Shown here: positions 1 through 9,289 of the stretch, in pieces
How the letters are laid out: each line of letters begins with the position of its first letter
Numbering within the stretch: the first letter of the stretch is position 1
DNA from: Hyphomicrobiales bacterium
GTDB taxonomy: Bacteria > Pseudomonadota > Alphaproteobacteria > Rhizobiales > Beijerinckiaceae
DNA: 64,000 nt
Reading direction: 5' to 3'
Assembly: GCA_026400535.1 (NCBI GenBank)
Contig: JAPLOU010000024.1
Location: 1 to 64,000 of the forward strand
Translations under genes and position numbers: made by a program
The notes under the pieces: generated by a model
What the model was told of the DNA's origin: nothing
The model's database searches: none
Seen by the model: the letters and a program-made list of their open reading frames with translations, nothing else

Positions 1-618
1 ATTGGATCCTGTCGGCACGGTGAACGTCAACAGGGCGACCGGCAGCGAAACCGCGATCGTCGTCAGCGAAATCCAGGCCATGATGGTCTGCGTCGGCTCT
101 GTCCGCGTCAGGCCCTTGGTCGCAATGTTGATCGCCGCTCCATTGGCCGCCATGTACAGCCCGACAAGGACCACCCAGTCGAAGGGTACGGCTCCGGGCC
201 GTAGCACGATCAGGACACCGCAGAAGCCCACGATGGTTGCGGACCATCGCCGCCAGCCGACGGACTCACGCAATATCACCTGGGCGGCAACTGTGGTGAC
301 CAGAACGCCTGCAAAGGACAGGACCGTCGCCGTCGCCATCGGAAGATTGGCAAAGACGAAGAAATAGGCGGCCAGCCCGGTGACACTGAGCAACCCGCGT
401 CCAAGGTGCATGGACGGGCGGGACGTGGCAAAGGCGTTCACGACGCCGCTTCCCAGCCAGATTCTCAGAAAGCCGAACTGAACGAGCGCACGGATGACGC
501 CGATCTGGGCTAGATCAATGCCGGGGCCGATTGCGCGGGCGAAGGCGGCTTCAAGCGAAAACAGCGACACCGCGGCAAAGGCGAACAGGAAGGCCCGCGC
601 TCCGGTCCCCGTGGTCAC
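1..618 (-). CDS. EamA/DMT-family transporter, partial (C-terminus beyond window)
   Basis: The frame runs from a GTG at 618 to the window edge (206 codons) with no stop. The translation has repeated hydrophobic helices and the pattern of the drug/metabolite transporter (EamA) fold, for example ATATVLSFAGVLVTT, a short loop with RESVGWRRW, then VGFCGVLIVLRPG. Family members have about 300 residues and 10 membrane helices in two repeats, so about a third is missing here. It starts about 20 bp after the GntR gene on the same strand and probably shares its transcript, which suggests an inner-membrane exporter or importer tied to the same catabolic function. The substrate is unknown. The start is uncertain because no strong ribosome-binding site is visible. 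Confidence 0.75.
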   Translation of the reverse strand, partial: MTTGTGARAFLFAFAAVSLFSLEAAFARAIGPGIDLAQIGVIRALVQFGFLRIWLGSGVVNAFATSRPSMHLGRGLLSVTGLAAYFFVFANLPMATATVLSFAGVLVTTVAAQVILRESVGWRRWSATIVGFCGVLIVLRPGAVPFDWVVLVGLYMAANGAAINIATKGLTRTEPTQTIMAWISLTTIAVSLPVALLTFTVPTGSN

Positions 619-637
619 GGACGGCCTACGCGCGCCA

Positions 638-1366
638 CTACCGTTTCGAGCCGGACGTCTGCAGGCGCTTGGCGCGCGCCACGAGCAGGATGTGATCCTC
701 CAGCGCGAGGCGGCATTCGTCGACCGTCAGCGTCTTGGCGGATTTCACCGCCTCGGCAATGAAGTCGCGGAATGCCCTGTGCTGCTCCGCGATGGCGAAC
801 AGGTTGCTGTCGCGGTAAGCCTCGAGGCTGAAAATGATCAGCACATGACGCGCGATCGCTTCCCAGAGCGTCGAGGAAATGAGGTTTCCCGAAGCCCTGC
901 AAATCGTGCGGTGAAACTCGACATCCGCCCGCAGCGACGCCCGGCGGTCATCCGCCCGCGCGGCCGATTCCATCTGTTTTATGGCGCTGTCCAGGTCCGC
1001 GAGATTGGCTTCGCCACGGCGCCAACGATCCACCGCATCGCGCAGCAGGAAGGCTTCCAGCATCAGCCGGACCTCGAAGACCTTTTCGATCGTCTTCGGG
1101 TCGAAGGCGGAGACCCGAAATCCGCGATGCCCTCCGCCCGAGAGAATGCCCTGGGCGTGAAGAACCTTCAACGCTTCCCGGATGGGCACACGGCTGACGC
1201 CGAAGCGCTCCGCCAGCGCCGTCTCGATCACCCGTTCTCCGGGTTCCAGATGCCGGGTTGCGATGGCTTCCGCAACGGAATCGGCGATGGCTGTTGCCAG
1301 AGACGCCCGCTGCGGCAGCGGGAAATCGTCAAAGGCCGCGTCGTTTCGCATCTGGGCGAAGGTCAT
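638..1366 (-). CDS. GntR-family transcriptional regulator, FadR/FCD subfamily
   Basis: The protein has 242 residues. The N-terminal winged helix-turn-helix (about residues 20-90) contains ERVIETALAERFGVSRVPIREAL, shown here in part, the classic GntR signature with the SRxPxREAL element. The C-terminal FCD domain carries the expected metal/ligand residues: Asp and His in DVEFHRTI, His in EQHRAF and His in EDHILL. FCD regulators bind organic acids, amino acids or related ligands and usually repress neighbouring catabolic genes. The hydantoinase operon lies immediately upstream on the same strand, and candidate palindromic operators are at 1477-1490 and 5336-5343. Repression of hyuAB is therefore the likely role; the ligand is not known. 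Confidence 0.9.
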   Translation of the reverse strand: MTFAQMRNDAAFDDFPLPQRASLATAIADSVAEAIATRHLEPGERVIETALAERFGVSRVPIREALKVLHAQGILSGGGHRGFRVSAFDPKTIEKVFEVRLMLEAFLLRDAVDRWRRGEANLADLDSAIKQMESAARADDRRASLRADVEFHRTICRASGNLISSTLWEAIARHVLIIFSLEAYRDSNLFAIAEQHRAFRDFIAEAVKSAKTLTVDECRLALEDHILLVARAKRLQTSGSKR

Positions 1367-1476
1367 CGGACAGCTTTCTCACGATCATCCTAGCGGCATC
1401 TTGTCCGGATCCAGGTTTTCGATGTCGCCGACCGGCCAGACCGCCTAGGAAATAGGCAACACCTGACCAACATTTG

Positions 1477-1490
1477 TGTATTTGAATACA
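1477..1490. promoter_or_regulatory. 14-bp perfect palindrome between hyuB and the GntR gene
   Basis: TGTATTTGAATACA is a perfect inverted repeat (TGTAT-TTGA-ATACA). It sits 110 bp upstream of the GntR start in an AT-rich patch of an otherwise GC-rich region. FCD-type GntR proteins bind short TGTAT/ATACA-like palindromes, so autoregulation is plausible. This is inference from symmetry and position. Confidence 0.4.
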
Positions 1491-1535
1491 TTTTTGTTGT
1501 CCATAGAGCGAGGCCTTTTGATGTGTGGATGCGCA

Positions 1536-3236
1536 TCAGACCAGGGCACGGCGAACCATGTCGACGCCGTAATCGCGTTCAGCCGCCGCGCGTGTCACCT
1601 TTTCCTCGCGCAAATCCGCCGCAAGACGGTCAAGTGGACGCTCAGTCGGCGGGCCATAGCCCCCGGCGCCCAGCGTTTCGACGCGGATGGTTTCGCCGGC
1701 CGCCATTACAAGTCCGGAGGACTTTGAGTGCAGAACTTCCTCGCGCTCGGTGCCGGGATTGCGCAGGATGCGCGTGACGTTCGACGGCTTGCCGCCGAAC
1801 ACGCCCGGCGCGGGAATCACATGTGCATCCGAGCGCGCCGAGAAGATCGTGCCGTCGGCCAGGATGCGGATCTGCCGCGCCATGCCGAGGCCGCCACGGT
1901 GCCGCCCTGCCCCACCTGAATCGGGCACGAAACAATACTCCTCGAGAATCAGCGGATATTCGAGTTCCAGCGCCTCGGCGGGCAAGTTGGTTGAATTGAC
2001 GGTATGGACGTGGACAGCGTCCATGCCGTCCCGGTCCGCAAAGGCGCCGGCTCCGCCGCCCATGCTTTCGGGATAGACATAGGTCGCCTGCCGTTTCGGG
2101 TTGAAGCCCGAGACCGAGGTGGCTGAGGTGGAATCGTTGCAGGACGCCATAACGCGCTCCGGCGGCAGCGCCTGAAAGAGCGCCCCGAAGACCGCCCCGC
2201 ACAGCCGGTTCGAGGTGACGGCGCGGGCTGCAACGGCGGCAGGCGGGCGCGGATTGACAATGGTTCCCGCTGGCGCCGTAATGCGGATCGGATCGATGAT
2301 GCCCTGGTTCGGCATCAATCCGGGATCCAGAACCGCCTTGACGCAATAGTAGCATGAGGCCTTGATGGCGGAGTCGGGGAGATTGATTGCGCCGCGTGCC
2401 TCGGGTCCGGAGCCATCGAAATCAAGCTCAAGCGTCTCACCCGCGATCCGCGCGGTGCAGACGATCGGAACCGGCGCACCGGGAAATCCGTCATCATCCA
2501 TCGAGCGCTCAAAGCGGTAGATCCCATCCGGCAGGGCCGCGATACGGTTCTTCAAGCGCCGCCCGGTGTAAGCCAGAATATCCTCGATCGCCTGTTCCGT
2601 CGCAGGCCAGCCCATGCGATCGAGCAGGGCGATCAACATCGCTCCGCCGCGCAGGTTGGTGCCGATCTGGGTCCTCAGATCGAGGAGCCGTTCCTCCGGA
2701 TCGCGCGTGTTGACGGCAATCAGCGACAGCAGATCCTCATCGATGGCGCCTGCCCTGGCGATCCGGATCACCGGCAGCCTGATGCCCTCCTCGAAGATCG
2801 AACGTGACACGCCGGAGGTCGAGCCAGGCGTGCGGCCGCCCACATCGGCATGGTGAGCGATGTTGCCGGCGAAGAAGCGCACCTCACCTTCATGATGGAT
2901 CGGCGTGATGATCGAAATGTCCGGCAGATGACTCCCGCCCGCGAGATACGGATCGTTGCAGATGAAGGCGTCGCCGGGGGCCATCTCGTCCAGGCGGTAA
3001 CGCGCCAGGATGGTTTCCACCGCGCCGATCATGGCGCCGAGATGGATCGGAATATGGTCCGCCTGCGCGACGAGCCGGCCGCGGGCGTCGAACAGCGCGG
3101 TCGAGGCGTCCTTGCGCTCCTTGATGTTCGATGAAAACGACGAGCGGATGAGGATCGACCCCATATCCTCGGCAATGGCCAGAAGGCGGTTTGAGAACAC
3201 CTCCATCTGGATCGGATCGGCAATGGGCTTGCTCAC
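1536..3236 (-). CDS. hyuB: Hydantoinase B / 5-oxoprolinase-family subunit
   Basis: The protein has 566 residues, full length for the HyuB family. The N-terminus shows the family pattern SNIKERKDAS...FDARGRLVAQADHIPIHLGA, and the middle has NDPYLAGGSHLPD. With HyuA it forms an ATP-dependent cyclic-amide hydrolase acting on N-methylhydantoin, 5-oxoproline or related lactams in the cytoplasm; the true substrate cannot be told from sequence. The start is GTG at 3236, overlapping the hyuA stop by 4 bp (GTGA), so the two are translationally coupled. The downstream GntR regulator probably controls the pair. Acetone carboxylase-type subunits are related in fold, but the lengths and partner match hydantoinase better. 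Confidence 0.9.
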   Translation of the reverse strand: MSKPIADPIQMEVFSNRLLAIAEDMGSILIRSSFSSNIKERKDASTALFDARGRLVAQADHIPIHLGAMIGAVETILARYRLDEMAPGDAFICNDPYLAGGSHLPDISIITPIHHEGEVRFFAGNIAHHADVGGRTPGSTSGVSRSIFEEGIRLPVIRIARAGAIDEDLLSLIAVNTRDPEERLLDLRTQIGTNLRGGAMLIALLDRMGWPATEQAIEDILAYTGRRLKNRIAALPDGIYRFERSMDDDGFPGAPVPIVCTARIAGETLELDFDGSGPEARGAINLPDSAIKASCYYCVKAVLDPGLMPNQGIIDPIRITAPAGTIVNPRPPAAVAARAVTSNRLCGAVFGALFQALPPERVMASCNDSTSATSVSGFNPKRQATYVYPESMGGGAGAFADRDGMDAVHVHTVNSTNLPAEALELEYPLILEEYCFVPDSGGAGRHRGGLGMARQIRILADGTIFSARSDAHVIPAPGVFGGKPSNVTRILRNPGTEREEVLHSKSSGLVMAAGETIRVETLGAGGYGPPTERPLDRLAADLREEKVTRAAAERDYGVDMVRRALV

Positions 3237-5278
3237 GCATTCACCTCAACGATGATGTTGCCGAAAGGCTCGACAATGGCGCTCTGGCCGGGGAAGAGAA
3301 GCGTGGTCGCGCTCATCTCGTTGATGATGGCCGGTCCCATGATCGCAACGCCCACCGGCAGCCGGTCACGGTCGAAGACGGTGGCTTTCTGCCACCCATG
3401 CCGGGTATCAACATAGAGCTGGCGGTGTCCGATGACAGCCGCGCCAAGTGAAGGGCCGCCCGTGATCCGGCTTTGGGGTGCCTTGTTCACGGCCCCGGTG
3501 GCCTGGACGCGGGCTGAGACGAACTCCACCTCGCGCGTGCGGATGGCATAGCCATACTCCTGCGTATGGGCGTCATGAAACCGGTCGATCAAAGCGGCGA
3601 GTTGTCCCGCCCGCAGCCCGTCGCAGTCGACTTTGACCTCGAAGTTCTGACCCCTATAGCGTGCATCGAGGACACACCGGAACGACCGGGAGCCCGGCGC
3701 GACGGCCTCGCCATCCAACCACGCGGAGCCCTCGGCGATCATCTCGTCGAATAGGCCGAGCACCTGCTGCCAGCTCTCCGCGGACGCATCGGCGAAATGG
3801 CTGCGCACATAGTCGGATGAAAGATCGCTCAGCAGCATGCCGCGTGCGCACAGCGTACCCGGCTCGCGTGGCACCAGCAGGCGCGGAATGCCACACTCGA
3901 CCGCCACCTCCGCCGCATGCAGCGGCCCGGCCCCGCCGAACGCTGCCAGCGCGAACTCGGAGACGTCGTAGCCCTTCTCGACCGAGACCGATCGGATGGC
4001 GCGGCTCATGTTGGCGTTCGCGATCTGGATGATGCCGAGCGCAGCCGCCTCGATCGGCAACCCGAGTGGCTTGGCCACCCGGTCATGGATCACGCGCCGC
4101 GCCGCATCGAGATCAATCGTCATACGGCCCCCGAGAAGCGTGCCGGCATCAAGCCTGCCGAGCGTGAGATTGGCGTCGGTGATCGTCGGCTCCGTTCCGC
4201 CGCGGCCATAGGCAACCGGCCCAGGATCTGCCCCGGCCGACTGGGGACCCACTTTCATGGCGCCCGCATCGTCGATTCGTGCGATCGAGCCGCCGCCTGC
4301 CCCGATGACGTGAATGTCGAGCATGGGTGTCTTGATCGGGTAACCTGCCACCAGCCGGCTTGATGTGTACAGCGGCTTGGAGCGATGGATCAGCGAGACA
4401 TCCGTCGACGTACCCCCAACGTCGAAGGTGATCAGATTGGGAAAACCCGCCACACGGCCGATCTCCGCCGCGCCGACCACGCCTGCCGCAGGACCAGACA
4501 CGCAGGTACGCACCGGACAGTTCCTGACTGTTGCGACCGACATCAGCCCGCCATTGGAGTGGATCGTGTAGGGCTCGGCAGGAATGCCAATCGCCTTCAC
4601 CCGCTCACGGAAACGGTCGAGATAGCGGCCCATGCGCGGGCCGACAAAGGCATTGACGACCGTGGTCGACATGCGCTCGAACTCCCGAAACTCGGGCAGG
4701 ATTTCCGAGGACGCGCTGACGAATACGCCCGGCATGTGCCGTTCTACGGCGGCCTTCACCCGGCTTTCGTGGTCAGGGTTCGCGTAGCAGTGCAGGAAGC
4801 AGATCGCGACACTCTCGACACCCGCCTCGGCAAGCCGGGCGATTGCCGCCTCAAGCATCGACTCATCCAATGACACGAGAACACATCCGTCAGGCCCGAT
4901 CCTCTCGACGACCTCGATCCTCAGATCGCGCGGCACCAGAACCGGCGGCTTCTGGATGCGGTAGTCGTAAATGGAGGGTCGCGCCTGACGGCCGAGCTCA
5001 AGCACGTCGCGGAATCCCTTGGTGGTCAGCAGTCCTGTGCGGGCCCCCCGACGTTCAATCACGATGTTCGTGGCGACCGTAGTTCCATGGCCGAGATAGC
5101 CGACATTGCCGGCCTGAAGGCCAAACCGATCCAGCATCTGCAGAAGGCCAGCTTCGATGGCTGCGGACGGATCATCCGGGGTGGACGGCACCTTGAAAAA
5201 GCGGATGCTCCCGTCTGCATCGTCATGGAGTGTGAAATCCGTGAAGGTTCCCCCGACATCGACACCAATCCGATACAT
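3233..5278 (-). CDS. hyuA: Hydantoinase A / 5-oxoprolinase-family ATP-dependent subunit
   Basis: The protein has 681 residues, normal for HyuA. The N-terminus begins MYRIGVDVGGTFTDF, the actin/hexokinase-type phosphate-binding loop of the hydantoinase/oxoprolinase family. Further on are GHGTTVATNIVIERRGA, GPAAGVVGA and TFDVGGTSTDVS, a second nucleotide-binding motif. The role is ATP-driven opening of a cyclic amide together with HyuB. It is the first gene of the operon and is preceded by a 310-bp non-coding region with a TGTATACA palindrome. The start is an ATG with nothing competing nearby. Confidence 0.92.
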   Translation of the reverse strand: MYRIGVDVGGTFTDFTLHDDADGSIRFFKVPSTPDDPSAAIEAGLLQMLDRFGLQAGNVGYLGHGTTVATNIVIERRGARTGLLTTKGFRDVLELGRQARPSIYDYRIQKPPVLVPRDLRIEVVERIGPDGCVLVSLDESMLEAAIARLAEAGVESVAICFLHCYANPDHESRVKAAVERHMPGVFVSASSEILPEFREFERMSTTVVNAFVGPRMGRYLDRFRERVKAIGIPAEPYTIHSNGGLMSVATVRNCPVRTCVSGPAAGVVGAAEIGRVAGFPNLITFDVGGTSTDVSLIHRSKPLYTSSRLVAGYPIKTPMLDIHVIGAGGGSIARIDDAGAMKVGPQSAGADPGPVAYGRGGTEPTITDANLTLGRLDAGTLLGGRMTIDLDAARRVIHDRVAKPLGLPIEAAALGIIQIANANMSRAIRSVSVEKGYDVSEFALAAFGGAGPLHAAEVAVECGIPRLLVPREPGTLCARGMLLSDLSSDYVRSHFADASAESWQQVLGLFDEMIAEGSAWLDGEAVAPGSRSFRCVLDARYRGQNFEVKVDCDGLRAGQLAALIDRFHDAHTQEYGYAIRTREVEFVSARVQATGAVNKAPQSRITGGPSLGAAVIGHRQLYVDTRHGWQKATVFDRDRLPVGVAIMGPAIINEMSATTLLFPGQSAIVEPFGNIIVEVNA

Positions 5279-5591
5279 TGTCGCTTCCGAGTTCCAGCCG
5301 ACGCTCGCGCAGCGCCCCGCAAATGATTGTCTAGTTGTATACAGTCAAAATCGCCTTGTGAAGCGTGAGCCGGGTCTTTTCGATGGAGGGTTTCGAACCA
5401 GCATTGGCCCTGCCATCGTGCGACCGGCAGATGCGCCAGCCGCCAGGACCTTACGGCGGATAGCGGTCAAGATTCACGTTAGAGCGCCGGAGACGTCTGG
5501 TCATGCTCATGCGCCATCATGTGGGCTTGTCAGACATGATTGAGGTGGACACCTGACATCGCGATCTCAGGCGGTTCAGACCCAACAAACA
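5279..5591. promoter_or_regulatory. Upstream region of hyuAB with a TGTATACA candidate operator
   Basis: This non-coding stretch upstream of hyuA holds the 8-bp perfect palindrome TGTATACA at 5336-5343, within TTGTATACAG, about 60 bp before the start codon. That is the right place for a promoter-overlapping operator of an FCD-type GntR repressor. No other gene or RNA is recognisable between the palindrome and the recombinase remnant. No experimental consensus is known for this regulator. Confidence 0.4.
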
Positions 5592-6587
5592 TTGCTTCCG
5601 GACCTCCGGATGGACGCAATGGCTTTGGCCTTGATGCTCCGTGCGCGCCCGGAGCTGTCGATCGAGAACACCTCCCCTGCCCTTTCCTGCATCGCTGAAA
5701 CCGCGCGCGGCCATGCCGCAAACCGTTCCAGCGCCAACACCCGCAAGGCCTATCAATCGGATCGGATGCTGCTCACGCGCTGGTGTCGAAAAAAGGCCTC
5801 GACGCCCGCGAGCCCTCGGCGGACGTCGTCGGGCTGTTCCTTGCAGCGTAGGCCTCGGGTGACGGCCTCGCAAAAGCGGCGCGCTCCACCATCGACCGGC
5901 GCCTTGCCACAATCACCACCACCTCCTCTTCCGCCGGTACGCCGCTGCCTGGCAGGACCGGCATATCACCGATGTCATGGCCGGCATCCGCGGCCAGCAG
6001 GCGCGTCCGCCAAGTCAGAAGGAGGCGCTTCTCGCCGAGGATATTCTCGCAATGATCGCCGCCTTGCCGAACGATCTGCGGGGTTTCCACGATCGCGCGA
6101 TCTTGCGCATCGGGTTTGCAGCGGCCTCTGGCGCTCGGAGATCAACGGCCTCGATTGCGGGCCGGAGCAAATGACCGGTTCCGGCTGCTGGGTGGAGATC
6201 GTTGACGATGGGGCTCTTCCGAGCGTTCCTGCCCGGTTCACGCCCTCGAAACCTGGTTGACACACGCGCATCGTCCATGGCCCGGTCTTCCGCCGGATCG
6301 CCACGAAGAACAGCTGTGTCGGCACCGAACGGCTTGACAACAAGCATGCCGTGCGGTCCGTGAAGCAGACGGACCTGGAGGTGGGCCTTTGCCCGGATCT
6401 GCCCAAGAGGGATCGCGCCGCGCTCTTCGGCGGGCTCAGCCTGCTCGCTGGCCTCGCCCCCTCGGCCGACATCGATGAAGCGCATGTCCAGCACCGGCTC
6501 GGCCATGCCTCCGCCGACATGACACGCCATCATCAGCGCAGACGTGACCGGTCCAGAGTTCATCTGACAAAGGCCGCGGGGCTCTGA
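5592..6587 (+). pseudogene. Decayed tyrosine recombinase (phage-type integrase)
   Basis: Pieces of one integrase can be followed across several frames. About 5730-5800 gives SANTRKAYQSDRMLLTRWC, the SAM-like core-binding domain. About 5785-5920 gives AREPSADVVGLFLAA, followed in frame by a TAG. About 5960-6140 gives RQKEALL-like sequence and LPNDLRGFHDRAILRIGFA, the start of the catalytic domain. After another frameshift comes RSEINGLDCGPEQ, and 6351-6587 gives the C-terminus with HVQHRLGHASADMTRHHQRR. The box-II HxxR reads LSLL where intact relatives have HSLR, and the catalytic Tyr after the LGHAS motif is His. At least three frameshifts, one stop and two lost catalytic residues make it non-functional. 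It marks a former integrative element. Confidence 0.85.
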
Positions 6588-6642
6588 GCGCAGCCGGGGA
6601 CAGCGGCACCCGGCAGTGGACAGGCGCACGTCCGTCCTGGCG

Positions 6643-7437
6643 TCAGTCCGGAAGGATGGCTGACAGGCGCTGCTGATCAAGAACGCGGATCCCGCCCGGA
6701 ACATCGAGAATGATCCGGTCGCGCATCCATCGTGCCATGGTCCGGCTGACCGTTTCGATGGTGAGCCCGAGATGGTCGGCCATGTCCTGTCGGCTCATCG
6801 GCAGGCTAACCGTGGCGGAGCGGCCATTGATCCGCCCCAGCCGCTCACGCCAGCGCAGCAAGAATGCCGCGACCCTCTCTTCGGCTTTCCTGCGTCCAAG
6901 GACGACCATGTGGTCCTGGGCAATCGTCAATTCATGCGTGGCGGCCAGGTGCAGGCGTTCCAACAGGGATTGCCTGACGTGCGACAGGGACGTGAAGTCC
7001 TTCCGGTCAAAACGGCATAGACTGGCAGTGGTCAGCGCATCCGCCGAAAAGCGATAGGTTTCGTCGAGCGACAGGCCGATGAAGTCCCCCGGAATAGCAA
7101 AGCCGATCACCTGCCGCCGCCCATCAGCGAGGTCGCGCTGGAGCCGCAGCGTGCCGGATGTGACGGTGTAGACAAAGCGCGCAAGATCTCCCGCCTGAAA
7201 CAGGGACGTCCGTGGCGACAGCTCGACATGCGCAGCAAGCCGCTCCAGATCGGAGATGTCATCCTCGCCCAGGGCCGAACAAACGGCATAGAGCCTGACG
7301 CGGCAGGTGGCACAGACCGAACTGCAACCCCGAGGACTGGTGCAAAGCCCGGCAACAATCGAATTGACTGATGCGTCACCCAGACCGGATCCATCACTGA
7401 GACTGACCAAGATGATGCCCTTCCATTCGAGGCTCAC
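6643..7437 (-). CDS. fnrL: FNR/FixK-family oxygen-responsive regulator (FnrL-like)
   Basis: The protein has 264 residues: cyclic-nucleotide-binding-like domain (about 60-170) and CRP-type HTH near the C-terminus with ETVSR, the FNR-class recognition helix. The N-terminal cluster C38-x3-C42-x2-C45-x7-C53 plus C141 supplies the four or more cysteines needed for an oxygen-labile [4Fe-4S] cluster; the CxxCxVR pattern matches alphaproteobacterial FnrL. It should activate microaerobic genes through TTGAT-N4-ATCAA boxes. It is divergent from ccoNOQPGHIS, and a perfect box lies in the shared intergenic region. The start is a GTG at 7437; a TTG nine codons inside is an alternative. Confidence 0.88.
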   Translation of the reverse strand: MSLEWKGIILVSLSDGSGLGDASVNSIVAGLCTSPRGCSSVCATCRVRLYAVCSALGEDDISDLERLAAHVELSPRTSLFQAGDLARFVYTVTSGTLRLQRDLADGRRQVIGFAIPGDFIGLSLDETYRFSADALTTASLCRFDRKDFTSLSHVRQSLLERLHLAATHELTIAQDHMVVLGRRKAEERVAAFLLRWRERLGRINGRSATVSLPMSRQDMADHLGLTIETVSRTMARWMRDRIILDVPGGIRVLDQQRLSAILPD

Positions 7438-7551
7438 GCGTCATTAAAACGTTTAGGTCTGTGCCTACCGTGCGTCAATTGCGCACTCGACGCCTCTCGC
7501 TGGCAGCGCAGCCATGCCCAAGAACCGATGAATTCAAGCTTAGACCCTCGT

Positions 7552-7565
7552 TTGATCCTGATCAA
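7552..7565 (+). promoter_or_regulatory. Perfect FNR/FixK box upstream of ccoN
   Basis: TTGATCCTGATCAA matches the FNR consensus TTGAT-N4-ATCAA exactly. Its centre is 68 bp before the ccoN ATG, which places a class II promoter start at about 7600. The divergent neighbour encodes an FNR-family protein. Seen in sequence; binding is inferred from family knowledge. Confidence 0.85.
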
Positions 7566-7626
7566 GGCCATGGGCGAGATCCTCGTGCGAGCAGACTGAT
7601 GCAATCGCACACGTGGAGCATGGCAC

Positions 7627-9279
7627 ATGGCTGTGACAGAACGAACACTGACGGTCGGCGAAACGGCCGGAGCAATCCTGTGCGGTGCCTTCGCACTCGC
7701 GGCGGTGATCATTGCGGGCCTGACCCACCATGCGGGTTACAGCTTTCACATGCTGGTTTTCGCGGCAGCCGGCGCCTGGGGCTGCTTCACGATCATCAAC
7801 CGCGCCTTCGACGGTGTCGGCGGCATCGAGCCGCTCGAGATCGACGGCAAGCCCAACTACAACATGGCCCCGGTCAAGTTCGCGACTGTCGCGGCGATGT
7901 TCTGGGGAATCGCCGGGTTCACCGTGGGGCTTCTGATCGCGCTGCAACTGGCTTTCCCGGCTTTCAACCTCGACCTGCCCTGGACAAATTTCGGGCGGAT
8001 GCGCCCGCTGCATACCTCGGCGGTGATCTTCGCCTTTGGCGGCAACGTGCTGCTCGCAACGTCCTTCTACGTTGTGCAGAAGACCAGCCGGGCGAGGCTC
8101 GCGGGCAATCTTTCGCCCTGGTTCGTGGTGCTGGGCTACAACCTTTTCATTGTCATCGCGGGCACGGGCTATCTGCTCGGCATTACCCAGGGCAAGGAGT
8201 ATGCGGAACCGGAATGGTATGCGGACCTGTTCCTGACCATCGTCTGGGTGACATACCTTCTTGTCTTCCTCGCGACGCTGTGGCGGCGCAAGGAGCCGCA
8301 CATCTACGTCGCGAACTGGTTCTATCTCGGCTTCATCGTCACGATCGCCGTGCTTCATCTCGGCAACAATGCCGCGATCCCCGTCTCGATCCTGAGCCCG
8401 AAGAGCTATATCGTCTGGTCCGGCGTCCAGGATGCCATGTTCCAGTGGTGGTACGGCCATAACGCCGTCGGATTCTTCCTCACAGCCGGCTTTCTCGCCA
8501 TCATGTACTACTTCGTGCCGAAGCGCGCGGAGCGGCCGGTCTACTCCTATCGCCTCTCCATCGTGCACTTCTGGTCGCTGATCTTCCTGTACATCTGGGC
8601 AGGTCCGCATCACCTGCACTACACCGCGCTGCCTGACTGGGCCCAAACCCTCGGCATGACCTTCTCGATCATGCTGTGGATGCCCTCCTGGGGCGGCATG
8701 ATCAACGGCATGCTGACTCTGGCCGGGGCCTGGGACAAGCTGAGGACGGATCCGGTCCTCAGGATGATGGTGGTCAGCCTCGCCTTTTACGGCATGAGCA
8801 CCTTCGAGGGTCCGCTGATGTCGATCAAGGCCGTCAACTCGCTCAGCCACTACACTGACTGGACCATCGGCCATGTGCATTCCGGCGCGCTCGGCTGGGT
8901 CGGCTACATCTCCTTCGGCGCGATCTATTGCCTGGTCCCATGGCTGTGGAAGAAGGAGCGGCTCTACTCCCTCAAGATGGTCGAATGGCACTTCTGGGTC
9001 TCGACCATCGGCATCGTGCTCTACATCAGCGCGATGTGGGTCTCGGGCATCATGCAGGGCCTGATGTGGCGCGCCTACACCTCGCTTGGCTTCCTCGAAT
9101 ACTCGTTCGTCGAAACCACGGCCGCCATGCACCCCTATTATGTGATCCGCGCCATGGGGGGAGGACTGTTCCTCGCCGGTGCGCTGATCATGGCGTTCAA
9201 CCTCTGGATGACCGTGCGCGGCCACCAGCGTCTCGAAGAGCTGCAGGTCGGCTCACCCACCATTGTCCCCGCAGAATGA
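7627..9279 (+). CDS. ccoN: cbb3-type cytochrome c oxidase subunit I (CcoN)
   Basis: The protein has 550 residues and about 12 membrane helices. It is the catalytic subunit that reduces O2 with high affinity and holds heme b, heme b3 and CuB. Visible ligands are His in [15 protein letters not shown] and in [14 protein letters not shown], the CuB histidines in [15 protein letters not shown], and [10 protein letters not shown], the cbb3-specific helix. The length is typical of CcoN. It is the first gene of a co-directional operon, followed after 10 bp by ccoO, and the FNR box upstream predicts induction at low oxygen. Confidence 0.97.
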   Translation: MAVTERTLTVGETAGAILCGAFALAAVIIAGLTHHAGYSFHMLVFAAAGAWGCFTIINRAFDGVGGIEPLEIDGKPNYNMAPVKFATVAAMFWGIAGFTVGLLIALQLAFPAFNLDLPWTNFGRMRPLHTSAVIFAFGGNVLLATSFYVVQKTSRARLAGNLSPWFVVLGYNLFIVIAGTGYLLGITQGKEYAEPEWYADLFLTIVWVTYLLVFLATLWRRKEPHIYVANWFYLGFIVTIAVLHLGNNAAIPVSILSPKSYIVWSGVQDAMFQWWYGHNAVGFFLTAGFLAIMYYFVPKRAERPVYSYRLSIVHFWSLIFLYIWAGPHHLHYTALPDWAQTLGMTFSIMLWMPSWGGMINGMLTLAGAWDKLRTDPVLRMMVVSLAFYGMSTFEGPLMSIKAVNSLSHYTDWTIGHVHSGALGWVGYISFGAIYCLVPWLWKKERLYSLKMVEWHFWVSTIGIVLYISAMWVSGIMQGLMWRAYTSLGFLEYSFVETTAAMHPYYVIRAMGGGLFLAGALIMAFNLWMTVRGHQRLEELQVGSPTIVPAE

Positions 9280-9289
9280 GGCGACGTTC

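Noticed and set aside
7459-7485. GTGCG...CGCAC inverted repeat upstream of the FnrL-like gene
   Set aside because: The 5-bp arms with a 7-base spacer are weak in a GC-rich genome and do not match a known operator; not listed as a feature.
7540-9225. 561-codon open frame on the minus strand opposite ccoN
   Set aside because: It covers the FNR box and promoter and lacks motifs; ccoN is certain.
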